Part shown: positions 23,976 to 36,299 of the stretch, one piece after another
Position numbering within the stretch: the stretch's first letter is position 1
Layout: each line of letters opens with the position of its first letter
Assembly (NCBI GenBank): GCA_965644295.1
Contig: CBFFRP010000073.1
Coordinates: 50,839-114,838, forward strand
DNA length: 64,000 nt
Direction: 5' to 3'
Source of the DNA: Paraphysomonas bandaiensis
Taxonomy: Eukaryota; Chrysophyceae
Notes under the pieces: model-generated
Database searches by the model: none
The model's input: only the letters and a program-made list of their open reading frames with translations
Told to the model about the DNA's origin: nothing
Program-made: the position numbers and the translations under genes

Positions 23976-25906
23976 ATGGGAAATGGTCATGTCACACGCT
24001 ATATAGGCGGTAAGCGTCCTTTAAAGTACTTTACAGAGGACCTGTGGCCATCAAGTGAATCATCTCTCCGTAAACTAAACATAGACGAAGCAAGAGGATT
24101 CGAGATATTCAAACTCTTCTGTCGTATCGATACAGATGAGTCAGCATCATTAGAGGTGGATGAGTGTATGAGCTATTTTGGTGGGAAACGAACTCGTTTT
24201 ACTGAGAGAATATTTGATACAATCCGCACATCAGATGAGGAGACTGGACTCGATTTCATACACTTTACATTCACTGTATGGAATTATTGCACTCTCAATA
24301 CTGCGGGGATTGCGAGGTGAGGTGTTTGTTGTTTGTATGTTTGATTAATGAGACGCAGATATGTGTTCGAAATATTTGATCCTGATAATAACGGGTACTT
24401 GGAGCAGCCAGATGTCGAAGCAATGTACCGTATGTTGTATGACACTGAGGACCACGATACGAAACACATTCGGGCGATCAAGTTTGACCCAACTACTGGG
24501 CGCATTGCCAAGGATAAGTTTATGAAGCATATGAAATCGAAAAAGTTTGTAATTCGCCCGGCATTGGAGTACCAGAACCGTATGCGGAGGAACCTTGGCG
24601 GAGTGATTATGTGGGAGGGACTTACAGGATATCGTAAACGACATTTCTCAGTTTACGACAGCAAGGTGCTCCAGTGTTTTATTGTATGTTATTTAATGGA
24701 GCATTAATATTTCTGCCTTTTTGGTATCAGTGTACGACCCTGGAGGAGTCGTTCGTAGCAATTTTAGCAGCACCGGTGAGTGGAATGTCTCCCTCCTTTT
24801 TCTGCATTTTTAGCTACATGAATTTGTAGGATCCTAATGTTCCTGAAACGCAACCAGATTCGAGGGAATTGTTGGAACGAGAGAGATCCAAGCTTATGGA
24901 TTCAGTGACTGATGCAAAGCAGCGCATGAAAGAGTTCCAGCGGTACCAGGAAGACGAAAAACGTAAAAGTGCAATGAAGATGGAAGACAGAGCTGTTCAG
25001 CTGGCCTGGATGGCCTTTGAGGCGAAGAAGTATCAGTTCGAGAGTATGCACTTTGGTTTGGATGATATATGGGCACGACAAGAGGAACGGAATGCCGTGT
25101 ACGAGGTATTCGACGAGGCGGTGGCGGTGCAGAATCGTTATTGGGAAGAGCGAGGTCGAAAAGAGGAGTTTACGGCATATGGCTCTGAATCGGATAGAGA
25201 GGCACGTATACGGGATGTATTACGGACCGAAGAGGGACAGATGGACAGGGAGAGAGTAAAGTGGATATTGATCCTGGAGGCTGCCTTGAAGCGAGTCGCT
25301 ATACAGGCTGGAAACAGTGAGGTGAGTATTGCCTGGAAAGATAAAATATATATATAATTTGTACCATCTTCCACAGAAAGCACAGAACGATGTTGCGAAT
25401 TTAGAAGCTCAATTAAGTAAATTAAGAGATGGTTCCACGAACTTTCACCCGGCGAAAAAGCTAAGCCAAAAGTTTACGAAAAAGTATGACCTAGAAGACA
25501 TAGAGGAAAGGACCGACAAGTTGTTTGCGGAAGTGACAATAGAAAAAGCGATTGCAGAGATGCGTGAGAGTAGAAAGGAGTCTGAGGAGGAGCGTCTGAA
25601 AGATATCAAAAGGAAAGAATTTGATATCGCAACAAAGTACGGGTCTAGAAACACACGGTGGGAGACCGTGAATGACTACGACAATAACCGCATCGTTACA
25701 ATTAATGTGGACACGCTGAAGGTGAATATAAATATTGCGTGGTCTATTTTCTTGTATTGACTGCCTTTTAGGTATTGGACCCGAAAGCTGTCATATGTGA
25801 GCTCTGTGATGCAATTATTGAGCAAAATGACTTTAGATGCTATCAATGCAATGCACTAAGGAGCGCCAAAAATACGCCGTTTTTTAAACCATTAGGAGCA
25901 CTGTAA
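23976..25906 (+). CDS. EF-hand, coiled-coil and C-terminal zinc-knuckle protein, 554 aa
   Basis: Six exons fit in phase: 23976-24316, 24359-24665, 24731-24775, 24830-25321, 25377-25721, 25772-25906. The third is only 45 nt. The start MGNGHVTRY places Gly at position 2, a possible N-myristoylation site. EF-hand loops DTDESASLEVDE (about 60) and DPDNNGYLEQPD (about 122) are visible, with a weaker FDPTTGRIAKDKF. Then comes a long charged helical region, with KLMDSVTDAKQRMKEFQRYQ early and RESRKESEEERLKDIKRKEF late, without hydrophobic segments. The C-terminus has CELCDAIIEQNDFRCYQCNA, a CxxC...CxxC pair typical of a small zinc ribbon. It is perhaps a membrane-linked calcium sensor acting as a scaffold. 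I do not recognise the family. Confidence 0.75.
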
Positions 25907-26160
25907 TTACTGTGAATATACTTTGATGACATAATATTTTTACTATTTCATCGGTACAACGTGTATATTAGTACGAACTACTTTTCGGATGTATGAACTT
26001 GTATGAATTAAGTCGCAAACACCAACTTTTTCACAGCAATCTCAGTTTTGCTGCAATATTTTAAAAAGTAGGTTTACCAGAGGGCTAATATATATTGCAC
26101 AGTATGGGACCGCTTTAAATTTTGCTGTTTGTAACCAATAAAATACTGTAGTTCTAAGAA
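25907..26160. other. 3' flank, no feature
   Basis: AT-rich sequence downstream of the EF-hand/zinc-knuckle gene; nothing supported. Confidence 0.4.
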
Positions 26161-26740
26161 GGGATGGGTATCAATTAATTGTCAATTATAAATCGGGATA
26201 TCAAATCATAATTGCAATTATAATTGACTCCAGCTAATCGAAGATTGGTGAAATATTATAATATCCATACGATTATCTCGCATAGCAATTCATTTAATTA
26301 ATTAGCGATATGAGCGATAAACTGGCACCAGTAGTCATTGCACGAGCGTTTTTTGAGAAAATATATGCTAATAACGAAGGCGTAGCAATAGAGACTGGGC
26401 AGTGCCGGGAGTGTCTTGTAGGAAAAGGGGTTCCACATTTGTTGCCATGATTGATCGCTACTTACTTCTATCTAATCAATTCCAATCATGCGAGTTTGGT
26501 TCGGACGTGTTAAATCTAATATCAAGTGAAATAGAGCATGCCAAGCTCGTGCAATTACGGGAGGAATTGGAATTGTTTCAACTAGTGCCCATATAGTTAC
26601 AGAAGGAAGAGGTGAACACCAGCTTGACCTCCACGATGTTCGCATATTGTTTGACGAACTCATCTTAAGGCACCCAATTGTCGAGCGTCATCTGGGCCAC
26701 AGTGCTGCTATAATTCATAAGGCTACATGAAACTTAAATA
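26161..26740 (+). mobile_element. BED-type hAT remnant, copy 1
   Basis: Begins GGGATGGGTATCAATTAATT, related to the inverted end near 36390-36408 and to TGATACGCAGCCCTG near 48005. Inside, VAMIDRYLLLSNQFQSCEFG...VLNLISSEIEHAKLVQLREE is the same protein as the better-preserved copy at 36690-37170. Stops interrupt it (for example after LVPI). It is clearly dead. Confidence 0.6.
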
Positions 26741-27110
26741 TATAATATTATTATAATGTTGACTGTATAATATCGTGACTATCAATTAAATTATTATGTA
26801 GTATTCTCAACATGTATCGCAATTTAGTAGATACTAAAAGTAAATAAAAATAAAAATAGTGTGAGCTTCGAGTTGTCAACGCAATTACTATTAACTTAAA
26901 CTGTTACAAGTAAGTGTTAAATTACTACAAAAAAAGTAGTTTAAAATAGTAGGTTTTGACCGTTTTACCAGATTTGGGCATCACATCGACTTTATATGTC
27001 AGAATTTCTAGCAGACGTCGTCAATGATGGTACAAGGTATACTAATATTACTTATAAGTACATGTATGTCTTAAATATTGAACCTTGACGAATAAACAGG
27101 CAATATATAA
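26741..27110. other. AT-rich intergenic sequence
   Basis: No supported feature. Confidence 0.4.
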
Positions 27111-27887
27111 CTACTCCACTCCTATTCTTAATTCTGGTCGGATGTACACTTCATTGCAGTTTTGCATATCTCCAACAGAAAATAAATTGCATCTTGCACA
27201 CTCGAATTCTGTGGAGCTGGCAAGACACGGAGAAGAAAAGGTGCAGCACTCAGAATTCGAAGTTCCAAATCGTAAATCCCCATCCAATAAAAATGCAAAC
27301 CCACCACCACCGCCACCCATCCCGATGCTATCTACAGAAGTTAACATGAAATAGTCATTATCCAAAGTCGCAACATAGGTACTAATTGTTTCCTTCTCGC
27401 CTTGATGCCTTCCAGAGAAACGAAACACACGACATGTGCCTCTGCCATAGTACTTCTCTCCTTCTGTAGTATACGTTATTCAGATATCGTACATATGCAC
27501 AGTTATCGCACCAAATCGCCAAGGGTCATCGCAGACTATACCACCAAACAGCGCACCAGCAGTATCTTCTATCAATAGAATCGTCCTTGAGCTTCCTTTG
27601 CTTCGTTTAACGAGTGTTTCAACACTGGCCCCATCACGTAGAAGGCTATACCTGCGTAACGACGGTGACAAGGTCAGCTCAATATCATCGAATATAGCAA
27701 ACCTCAGCTCCCACCTCGACAACGAGCACCATCTACACCACCGACTTACACTCTCATATACATCTAGCCCCAACCATCCCCCGTAAAACTCACGATACAG
27801 GCCCGGCAGACACACTGCCCAAAGGCAGACCCCCCGATTAACCTCACTGCAAGGGACGGTTGAACCATGGTGCTCGCAGCGATGCAC
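27111..27887 (-). CDS. TLDc-domain protein, about 242 aa, N-terminus uncertain
   Basis: Two exons (27512-27887, 27111-27463) with a 48-nt intron; 243 codons in phase. The TLDc domain is nearly complete: YSLLRDGASVETLVKRSKGS, RTILLIEDTAGALFGGIVCD, GTCRVFRFSG, NDYFMLTSVDSIGMGGGGGG, FAFLLDGDLRFGTSNSECCT and EFECARCNLFSV. The glycine run before FAFLLD and the serine-rich strand are diagnostic. TLDc proteins (OXR1, NCOA7, TLDC families) bind V-ATPase and protect against oxidative stress. The first ~15 codons lie in a dispersed repeat core (27850-27905), so the true N-terminus may have been lost or replaced by a repeat insertion. The C-terminal 20 residues after FSV may be intron read-through. Confidence 0.78.
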
Positions 27888-27905
27888 AAGCAGTCCCGAG
27901 ACGGT
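27850..27905. repeat. Dispersed repeat core fragment
   Basis: Contains GTGCTCGCAGCGATGCACAA then GCAGTCCCGAG. This is the reverse complement of the core seen at 61280-61325 and related to 38200-38240, 54480-54520 and 60215-60255. It overlaps the presumed 5' end of the TLDc gene. Confidence 0.6.
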
Positions 27906-28011
27906 AGCCCGCCACTAGTAGTATATAGTAAGTCGAGTTATTAGTTATTCTATAGATGTAAAACTAGTTTCTGTACGCAACCGTTCTCATGTAATAATCA
28001 GATATTCTTTT

Positions 28012-28395
28012 ATATTTCACTATACACCCATATACTACCTCACTATACATCACTATATTATACCACTATACCATCTCACTATACATCACTATACCATCTC
28101 ACCATATGCCACTATACTATCTCACTATATACCACTATACCATCTCACTATACAACCACTGTACCATCTAACTATATATCACTATCCATCTAACTATGCT
28201 AATATACCATCTCACTATACATCCCTATACCATATTACTATTCACCACTATACCATCCCACTATATACCACTATACCATCTCACTATATACCACTACTAT
28301 ACCATATCACTATATATCACTATACCATCTCACCATATGCCACTATACTATCTCACTATACATCACTCTACCATCTCACTATACTATACCAATAA
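28012..28395. repeat. Minisatellite of CTATACCATCTCACTATA-type units
   Basis: About 380 bp of imperfect tandem units built from TATACCA(C/T)CTCACTATAC and ATCACTATACC steps, nominal period about 22-24 bp. Purine/pyrimidine-biased strand; no coding role. Confidence 0.85.
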
Positions 28396-28659
28396 AGGTA
28401 GTATAGGTCGTTGCAATAAATATATAATACGTTAATACATTGCAATATGATAAGATACTAGATATCACACTGAGTAGTGAATGTCTTACTGTTAGCAACG
28501 GGCGTTTAAGAGTCAGTGCTTTCCTCTAGTAGTAAATGTCTGACAACTAGCAATCGGCGTGTAAGAGTCAGAACTAATGAGCAAACCAAGTTAGTGCTTA
28601 ACTCTGATATCCTACTCTATTAAGCGCTACGATTTCAACGTAGACAACTCAGCCAGCTC

Positions 28660-29345
28660 TTTTTACGTTCAACTTATACACTGCAGTCTGACACAGAATC
28701 AGATTGCCACCATTCGTCACCAACATTATTTGCAGTTGGCGAACTAGTTTCATACTCAATTTAAGAGATAAGCAGCGACATGTGTAACACATATATTTAA
28801 TCAATAAATGTAAGAGATATACATATACTCAGGTACACAGTGACAATACTTACGATATCAAATATAATGATGGACTGTATGACAACAACCTAGCGGCAAA
28901 CTACTTGAGGCACTTAACAGGTTAGTATAATATATATGACTATTATGTAAACGTTATATTATAATATACACAGTAACTTCGTCAACAAAGAAAAGGACTT
29001 AAAAACAGCAATGGGAAATAGTGACAGAGCGTACATTCGGTTGGATCAAGGCGCTCTCTCGACTGAGAATGTTGTGACCGGAAAACGTCGACGTAGTAGT
29101 GAGGTATCGTACAAAGAATAGCTCTATATTATGCTTGACGGAATGCTGTGAAGATTGCTGTAAAATACTGAAGTAATATGCAAGAAAGTAGTAAAAAATA
29201 TTATAAACAATATTCTTTACACTATTAATACCTTCATAGTTAGTTATTATGCATATATATTTAAACCCTTTTCCGACCATCATCAAATATTTCACCAGTA
29301 TTTTATACATTATTTCACCAGTTTTTGGTATTACCTCGACTACTT
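28660..29345 (+). pseudogene. Decayed copy of the Tudor-like transposon gene and element end
   Basis: Collinear with 45760-46448. It keeps the exon giving DNTYDIKYNDG (near 28850), the third exon (near 29000-29125) and the 3' flank, ending in TTTTGGTATTACCTCGACT (29320-29341), which equals the right terminus of the 8.1-kb element. The first exon is broken by a stop just after the ELVS segment. No left terminus was found, so this is a truncated relative. Confidence 0.7.
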
Positions 29346-29547
29346 AGCGGAGCCCCGAGACTCTGCAGATTTTACACATCCCTCTTGCACCTTGCACTAT
29401 ATCTCACTTTCACACGGAACACTATCTCCAATCGATCCAACTCTGACCCTCCCTTAAACATCGCGGACCCCGACCCCAAAGCACCGCTTGACACAGAAGG
29501 ACTACACGTCAATGAGCAGCTCTCACACATACTTACTCAAAATCCTT

Positions 29548-29776
29548 AAGTCAGCAGAAGTCAGGTAAGGTATATCGACATTCTGCTTGCACAATGTGTT
29601 TACTTTGTGCGATGGAGCGAAATTAGTTGCTTCCTCTTCTATCCTACTATTTGACGCTACGAAACCTACGTGTGCGCCACCGCAAGTACCAAGGTGCAAC
29701 CACTTTCGCTCTATCACTAAAAGCAAACGCAGTGAGCAAGCAGAATGTTGATATACCTGACATCTGCTGCTGACTT
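29548..29776. mobile_element. Foldback MITE-like palindrome
   Basis: Left arm AAGTCAGCAGAAGTCAGG...ACATTCTGCTTGC...GAGCGAAA mirrors right arm TTTCGCTC...GCAAGCAGAATGT...CCTGACATCTGCTGCTGACTT, with arms of about 60 bp. The centre carries the dispersed core (GCGCCACCGCAAGTACCAAG, then GTGCAACCACTTTCG). It contains no gene. The best-preserved full foldback copy in the window. Confidence 0.75.
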
Positions 29777-29958
29777 TTAGCAATCAGCTACAAGTACGTA
29801 CTTCGGAGTAGGTTGTAGTTAATATACTAACGTGCGTGGAATACGTGGGTGCGTATTACATCACAGATAGGCTAGCATTTTTGGAGAAATAAATGGATGG
29901 ATAATTATTAGAAAACAGTATGTTACAATCAATTCACTAAAAGTTGCAACTATTTGGT

Positions 29959-32900
29959 CTATTTTGATTTTCTGACTTTCGCTTTCGACTTGCGCTTAGA
30001 TGTGGAAACCGCAGATGCAGATCGTTTATTGCCAGAAAGAGGTTTCGTTTCCCCTTTGTAGCCCTGCCATTTCTCTTGTTGTCGTACACTGGTGGTGGTC
30101 GCATCAGTAAAGAAATGATGGGGTGCAATGCGTTCAGACCCTATCTCGACCCATTCATCGTGGCAAGATTTCCAGCCCTTAAAATGAAACTTCGCTTCTC
30201 GTTTGCCAGGAATTTTTTTTGAGTCACGTATACTCTTTACTTGGGCCTCATAATAGATCTTGTTTCTAAGACAGAACACATCTTTCCAAGTACCTACTGT
30301 GCACATCTCTTCCGTGACATCGTGGGGCAAACATGTGCCCACTGTGTTTTCCTTGTCTGGGTCGAAGTAATCCTGCGGTGCATCACATGAAGCTTTCTCG
30401 GGCTCATCCCAGAAGTTGAGTTCACAGGTCCACTCTTCTGGTAACTCTTCTATGTTAATATGAAAAGGCACTCGCCGCCATTTGAGGCAGCGCTCGCATT
30501 GCACCCACTCAGTGGGTTTCTCGGGTGGAAGATTACTATCAAACTGACCAAAATCCTGCGTTGTGCGTCTGCGATCGGCACCAAACATGTCGTCCAGACA
30601 ACGCTCGACGGCGTCCACACGACCCAGAGCAACGTCCAGTACAGGTGATCCTATAAGAGGAGTATCGCCGGGAGGTGGTTCTGAGAAACACCGACGCACG
30701 GCTGAGGGCCATGGCTGGGCCTGAGACCGATCAGTCATCAAGTGCGCATGCAGCTGGTCCCGCGTCTCAGTCGTATAACGCCCTTCAACACTGCCAAAAC
30801 AAGTGGCTGGGGCAGGGAGGATGCAAGTGCCCAGCAAGTCAGGTACACTGGATTCTTGATCTGTGCCCGCATTAAACCAGCCGATACACTGCCAGAAAAC
30901 GTAACTAGGATCATAAGCTTTCTTTCCAGTATATATAACTTCGTTCGGATGCAGTGATACCACACCCGATTTTGACGAGGACTGGTTGGAAGACTGTGGC
31001 ATCAATAAACAAAGAAATGGAACTCAATTATGACTCACCCGTGACCTCTTCTGCCCACTAGTGGATTTAGATTTCTTCGGTGCACCCTCTGTGTTGATAT
31101 TAGTCTCTGTATTATTGCTTAGTGATTCTCCAGTAACTATATGTCCATTGCCGCTAAGTTCACCACCAACCGATACTTCCTCTTCCATAGACTGTACTTC
31201 CATAGGTTCGAATGACACCCCGTTCTCTCCACTTGCAGCACAGACAACAGTTTGTGGAAGACTCCCTGCACGTCAACTTATAAATTGAGAACGCTTGCCA
31301 CATGGACTCCGTACCGTTACTCGGTAAGGACCCAGAAGTAGTCCGAAGCTTCTTGATTTTGTCTTTGGCTATGGTAGTGGTACCCAATTCTCGTGCTACC
31401 ACTTCTACGGGTTCGGAGTAAATGGGTTCGTACTCCTACGTCACCACAGTCAGATATCGCACAATCTCATGAACTAAAACATGTACACCTGTATCTGTGC
31501 AAAGTTTGTAGTATTGATCCACATGTTAAGAACATCCACCAGCAAGGTTAGTCTGGCAAAAAATTAGCACAGAAACATATCATTATCTCGTTTTCACCGT
31601 GCAGTAGGGATTTCTAGATCTTTAATTGCAACCAGCACGTCGCGGGCAACCCGTATTTTCTCCTTAAGCAGAGACGTGGTAGCTGGAACATTCACTTCAG
31701 CAAAGACGTCTTTAAGGGCACTGGTCGCTGCCTCCGCCCTACTGCGCGCCCCTCCTTCCACCTGGACGGCGGGGAGAGCATTAACGAGGTGCTTTTGTAA
31801 AAGCCTAGGAATAGGTTTTAGAGCGCCCCACACAAGTGGGATAGTGTCGACTGCTGACAACATTCGCAAAGGCTGTGCGGCTCTGAGCTTCTCCGGCTGG
31901 CGAGAAAGGAACCTAGACACCAAGGAGCAGCAGCAAACGAGGCTCTGTAAGCGCTGCTCTAGCACACACCTCGCGTCCATGTCCGCAGAGGAGTAGGTGT
32001 ATGGGGATGGAGATCCATCTCGTGAACGAAGTAGGGCGCAAGGTAAGGCCTTACGTTCATACTCAACAAATCGGAGGTTGTCAATGACAAATTTTTTTAG
32101 CCACAGGGCGGAGTTATTGCCCAGAGCTATATCGCCTATCCCATGGTGAGCCAGAATGGCCTGGTCACTCGCAGAAAGGCTTCTTCCAGAACATCCCCGC
32201 AGAAGGGAAGCAACTCGTAATACGGGACCGCAGCCCTGGTTAAGTACTTGCTGAAGATCATCTTGCGTAGCTAGGTGCAGGAACGACCCTCGACAGGCAA
32301 GGGAACCACATAAACAGATGGCGGCACGCCATTCCACTTCCGAGGTAGTGATGCTATAGTAATCCATACACAGTTCCTCGCCGTAGCTTACATGTCGGTT
32401 CTGTGAACATAACATTGAGCACATGAGATACATAGGTATGAGCAGCATGCGCATACCGTGGTCAGAGTGATGCAGAGTCTCCCGTTACGAGCTACGACGG
32501 CAGAAGTGCAGTTGGCATCACATGAATGCGAGCAACTGCTTCCAAGATTAGCGCGTTGAGAAGCGTCCACAAATATAAGGCCTGCATCCACAACATAATT
32601 CACCGCAATGTGATATCAAATACAATAGTACACACCATATCCCCTGTCGTCCTTGCGCGGCCTTTCTAGTAGGATATTGTAGAAATCCGGCAGCGTCGGT
32701 TTAAGCTCATAGCTTTTCTGCGCCTGCTGCACCACTTCCAGCTTCTCGCACCACCTGTAAGGGGGATACATCTCGCCAAGGTATTCAGCAATCACAACAT
32801 GAGCGGCGATTCCCTCCTTTGCAGTACAGATTACTCCAGTACCCTTAGGATGGATACGCAGATATTGTTCACTGTCTAGTTCCAAAGAGGCCGTTAGTAC

Positions 32901-34194
32901 AGTCTCCGCGTAGAGTGCGTCTCGAACCGATGTTAATGGATTCTAACGCACCATTACGTGCCATATTCAACATAATTACTAACATGACTTACTTTGATAA
33001 TATGTTTAAGGACGAGATCAATTCGATGAGCATGTGGAGTGGGGACTGCATTGATTGCCGGCAACAGGGTTTTCTCAATGAACCGCCTGAAGTCTTTTTC
33101 ACAATGTGGTAGGGCTAGTCCGTCTTCAGCGGGTTGCTTGTGCAGATATTCGTCCTGCAGTATGAGCTCGATCATCCGGGTAGTGTGGCAGTCCATACCC
33201 CACACTGGTCTCTCCTCTAGGGCTGGTCCTAGTCCAAGGGGTGCCCGCTTAAGTACCTCCAGGTCATTACAGACCTTGTCTTGCACCTTCCCAATCATGA
33301 TCTCCATTAAACCTTCAATCTGAGAACGAATTATGTCATCTTCTGAAGGAGGAGTGGCCATACTGTCTCTAAAGTTGAGCATCCATTCTTCGGTAAGGCT
33401 ACGGTCATCATAATTATAAGCGGGACCCAAGAATCCGTCCAGGGTCGTGTCAAGCTGTCGCTTTAGCTCTTCGTCATCAGCAGGGTCAACGGACCCAGCA
33501 ACCACATACTCATTTATCGGGTCATACTGCCTGAGAGCATAAGCCTCTTTTCTCCACCTGGTGACAATACACGTAGATTATGCGCAACAAGTGCAATATT
33601 CAGTTACATACTTCCCGGGAAACATTGGCTGTCCGTTGCGGTCCTGGTAACACATATTACATATACACACCAACGAAATGAAAGCAGCACAATACATAAC
33701 ATACCAACAGGCTCTTAATGCGCATTTTAGAGGGTGGCATGGGTTTAGGAGTCTCCAAGTTTTGTCTCTCTATCTCATATACGATCTCATCACTTATGCT
33801 CTCAGGAAGCGTCTTCATCTCAAACTTCTGTTCACAAACAGTTACACAGACAACACAACACCACCAACCTCACCTCACTGTTGCTAACGGAGTACCCTAT
33901 TTGAATATCCTCAGCCACTAACTGCCAGTTGACGCCTCTATACGCCACTGTACCTTTATCTCTCACCAGACTCCGCGGCAAGATATCTCCCTTATGATCA
34001 AAATCCTCGAAATAAATCCCTGTCTTCGCCTTATTGTAGAGATCATTCAACCATGATATATCTGCATTAAGGGGGTGTATTTGTCTGCACTCATTAGTGA
34101 TTCTATCGAACAGTAATCGAACTCTTTTCAAGTTTTTCAAATCAGCGTCATCGAAGTTCGTCTCGCACTTCACTGCGCGGTGTCCCTTCAACAT
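29959..34194 (-). CDS. ATXR3: ATXR3/SDG2-like SET methyltransferase with CW and chromo-barrel domains, 1,240 aa
   Basis: Eleven exons in phase: 33874-34194, 33705-33827, 33612-33643, 32993-33557, 32636-32942, 32457-32581, 31598-32400, 31489-31552, 31315-31435, 31039-31265, 29959-30993; introns are 45-61 nt. The SET domain (about 360-505) shows VIAEYLGEMYPPYRWCEKLE, FYNILLERPRKDDRGYG, ANLGSSCSHSCDANC, VSYGEELCMDYYS and post-SET CLCGSLACRGSFL. The spacing and the C-terminal block (GTCILPAP, PWPSAVRR, GSPVLD) follow plant ATXR3/SDG2, the main H3K4 trimethylase. Unlike plant ATXR3, the C-terminus adds a CW zinc finger (WVQCERCLKWRRVP, about 1059) and a chromo-barrel (FHFKGWKSCHDEWVEIGSER, about 1165), ending in a basic NLS-like tail. 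CW binds H3K4 methylation, so it may read its own mark. Confidence 0.88.
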
Positions 34195-35194
34195 CGAGCG
34201 AAGTCACACCCAATTAGGAAGATAATGCGGTTAGTGACCCTAAAAGGTTGGGTGTCGGACTTTAGTTTACAGGGTTAAGTTGCACTATATGTATTGTATA
34301 TGTTCGATGTATAGTTTCTGTAGCTTAAAGATGAGCTGAGCCACTGTCTGGGACTGCTGCTTCCGCAGTGCACATGAAAAGACCAGGATAATTCGAATTT
34401 AAAAATATCCGGTTGAAAAAATGTGTAGCCGGATCAGCAGCCAGAGCATGGATTGGAGTACATTGTATTCATGCCATAAATACTGCTGTAAGGTGTACAG
34501 GGTCTGCGTATTCCGGTATTCTTTAACAGCCACGCCTAAAAAAAAAACTCTGAAATCCACGGACGCCCCAATATATCCAGATATCTCTGTCATATACAAG
34601 CCACTCCATAGTCATGCAGGTCTTATAAAACTTCGACTTGGTACGTAAAACTGCATACATAGATTACACTTGAGTAGTCTATGGAACATAATTGGCTATG
34701 AGCGTATCAGGACGATGTGACTCATTATATGGACGCACCTACTGATACACTGTCAGAGTGGAGGCCTGTTGGTCGTCCAATGGACGGGCTTCTAGATTTT
34801 CCCTGTGTCCGCCTTCCTGCTGCAATGATATGGTAACTGTCTATGGTAAGTAACCTACGTGATATATAAAATCCTGTTGCGTTGAGCTTCAATATGTATC
34901 TACTAAATGTATATGTACTACGTCGAACATGTCGTGGTGTGGTGATGGGGCCTGTACATCATTGATCTTTGCTAAACCACTGGAGATAATAGCCAATATC
35001 CAATATATACTGCTATCTGCGTATACTAAATACTATACAACGTAAACACTCTTACAAATAGACAACAGAATTGGCATATATATATAAGGCTGGCTTCATA
35101 CAAAACATGCCATGTTGTGGCATAATAAAGTAGCAGAACATGAAACACGTCAATTTACAAGAAATTAATTAACATTGATATTATCACACGAAAG
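34195..35194. other. Intergenic, no supported gene
   Basis: 1 kb without convincing coding sequence. The short frames near 34400-34650 on both strands lack any family feature and an A9 run interrupts the region. Confidence 0.45.
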
Positions 35195-36205
35195 ACACTG
35201 TAAAGTTAACCTAGTCTTTTAATAATTTTTATTTTCAGTTTACAATAAATAGGTTGACTATAGGTGTTTTAGGAATTTCACCTAAGTCAAAAACAATAAT
35301 TCCACTCAAACATGAAAGCATACTCTAGCCATCAAGTAATGAAAATTCAACCATTGTACACATGCAATACATCACATTTCATCTTCGCAATCAAACGAGA
35401 TTGAATATAAACGAGGTAGTTTCTTCGTCTGAATATAAAAATGGTCGTTTTTCCAAGGAACTTGGAAGATCTGATGATGTATCTGGAGTTCTGTCAGCGA
35501 CATCGTTGATCATTGCAACTCTACTTCTTCCTCAGACAACTGAATAGGGGACACCATGAGTATTAAGCTATAACTATAAGCTACACTCCTTCAAGTAGCT
35601 TATAATAATGTATACAGCTTATTGATTTTGGGGTGTTTGTTTGGATGCTCTCAGAGCCAATAATATTTTCTATGGTGGGGAGCAAGTATCTTGAACAGAC
35701 AGAATCTTTTAGCTACGATGTATCCAACGAACTGAAAATCCTTTCAAGATGCGGTTTGGTTTCGTAACCAATCATTTGAGTACGTTGTTTTGTGTGTCAG
35801 GTCGCTGCATGTTGTTGTCATATCTGTCATATAAACATAAGTGCCACTGATAACCCTTCAGACGGCAAGATTTCATGTCGTTTGGTTCGAAGGGAACTTT
35901 AAGAAATATATGTATATTCTGTTCAGAGAACGAAGAAGAGTGGAGTCCTGTCTATGCTACTATGAAATGTCTCTTTTTCTATATCTAACTTTGCTTTGAC
36001 TTGATCTATGCCGCGTTGGTTTCACTTACCTGCTGTGTGACTTCAACGTTCTGTAATGCGTAGTTATATGCGAGTACAATTTATGACTAGGTTTATAACT
36101 AAAATTGACTAGGTTGAATCATTTATTACTTTGACTAGGTATTTACACCAAAAATAGTGTGACTAGGTAATTCCACCAATTTGACTAGGTTGAATAACAT
36201 TTCCC
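35195..36205. repeat. Degenerate terminal-inverted-repeat element, family A copy 2
   Basis: Shares with 10522-11581 the block GAAAGCATACTCTAGCCAT...CATGCAATACATCACATTTC. Its right end is GACTAGGTTGAATAACATTT then CCC. GACTAGG/CCTAGTC motifs are repeated at both ends. The interior minus strand keeps a short frame ending SFDCEDEM. The left end is decayed. Confidence 0.55.
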
Positions 36206-36299
36206 TTTCACAAATCTTCGAGCTTTATTGGATCTTTGCAATAAAAATGCGGTTTTTAAAATAGTATTTATTACTTTTAAGCATATAAAAAGGTATTAG

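Noticed and set aside
29549-29779. TTA target duplication of the foldback repeat
   Set aside because: The triplets do not line up symmetrically with both arm ends (one extra T on the right), so I do not claim it.
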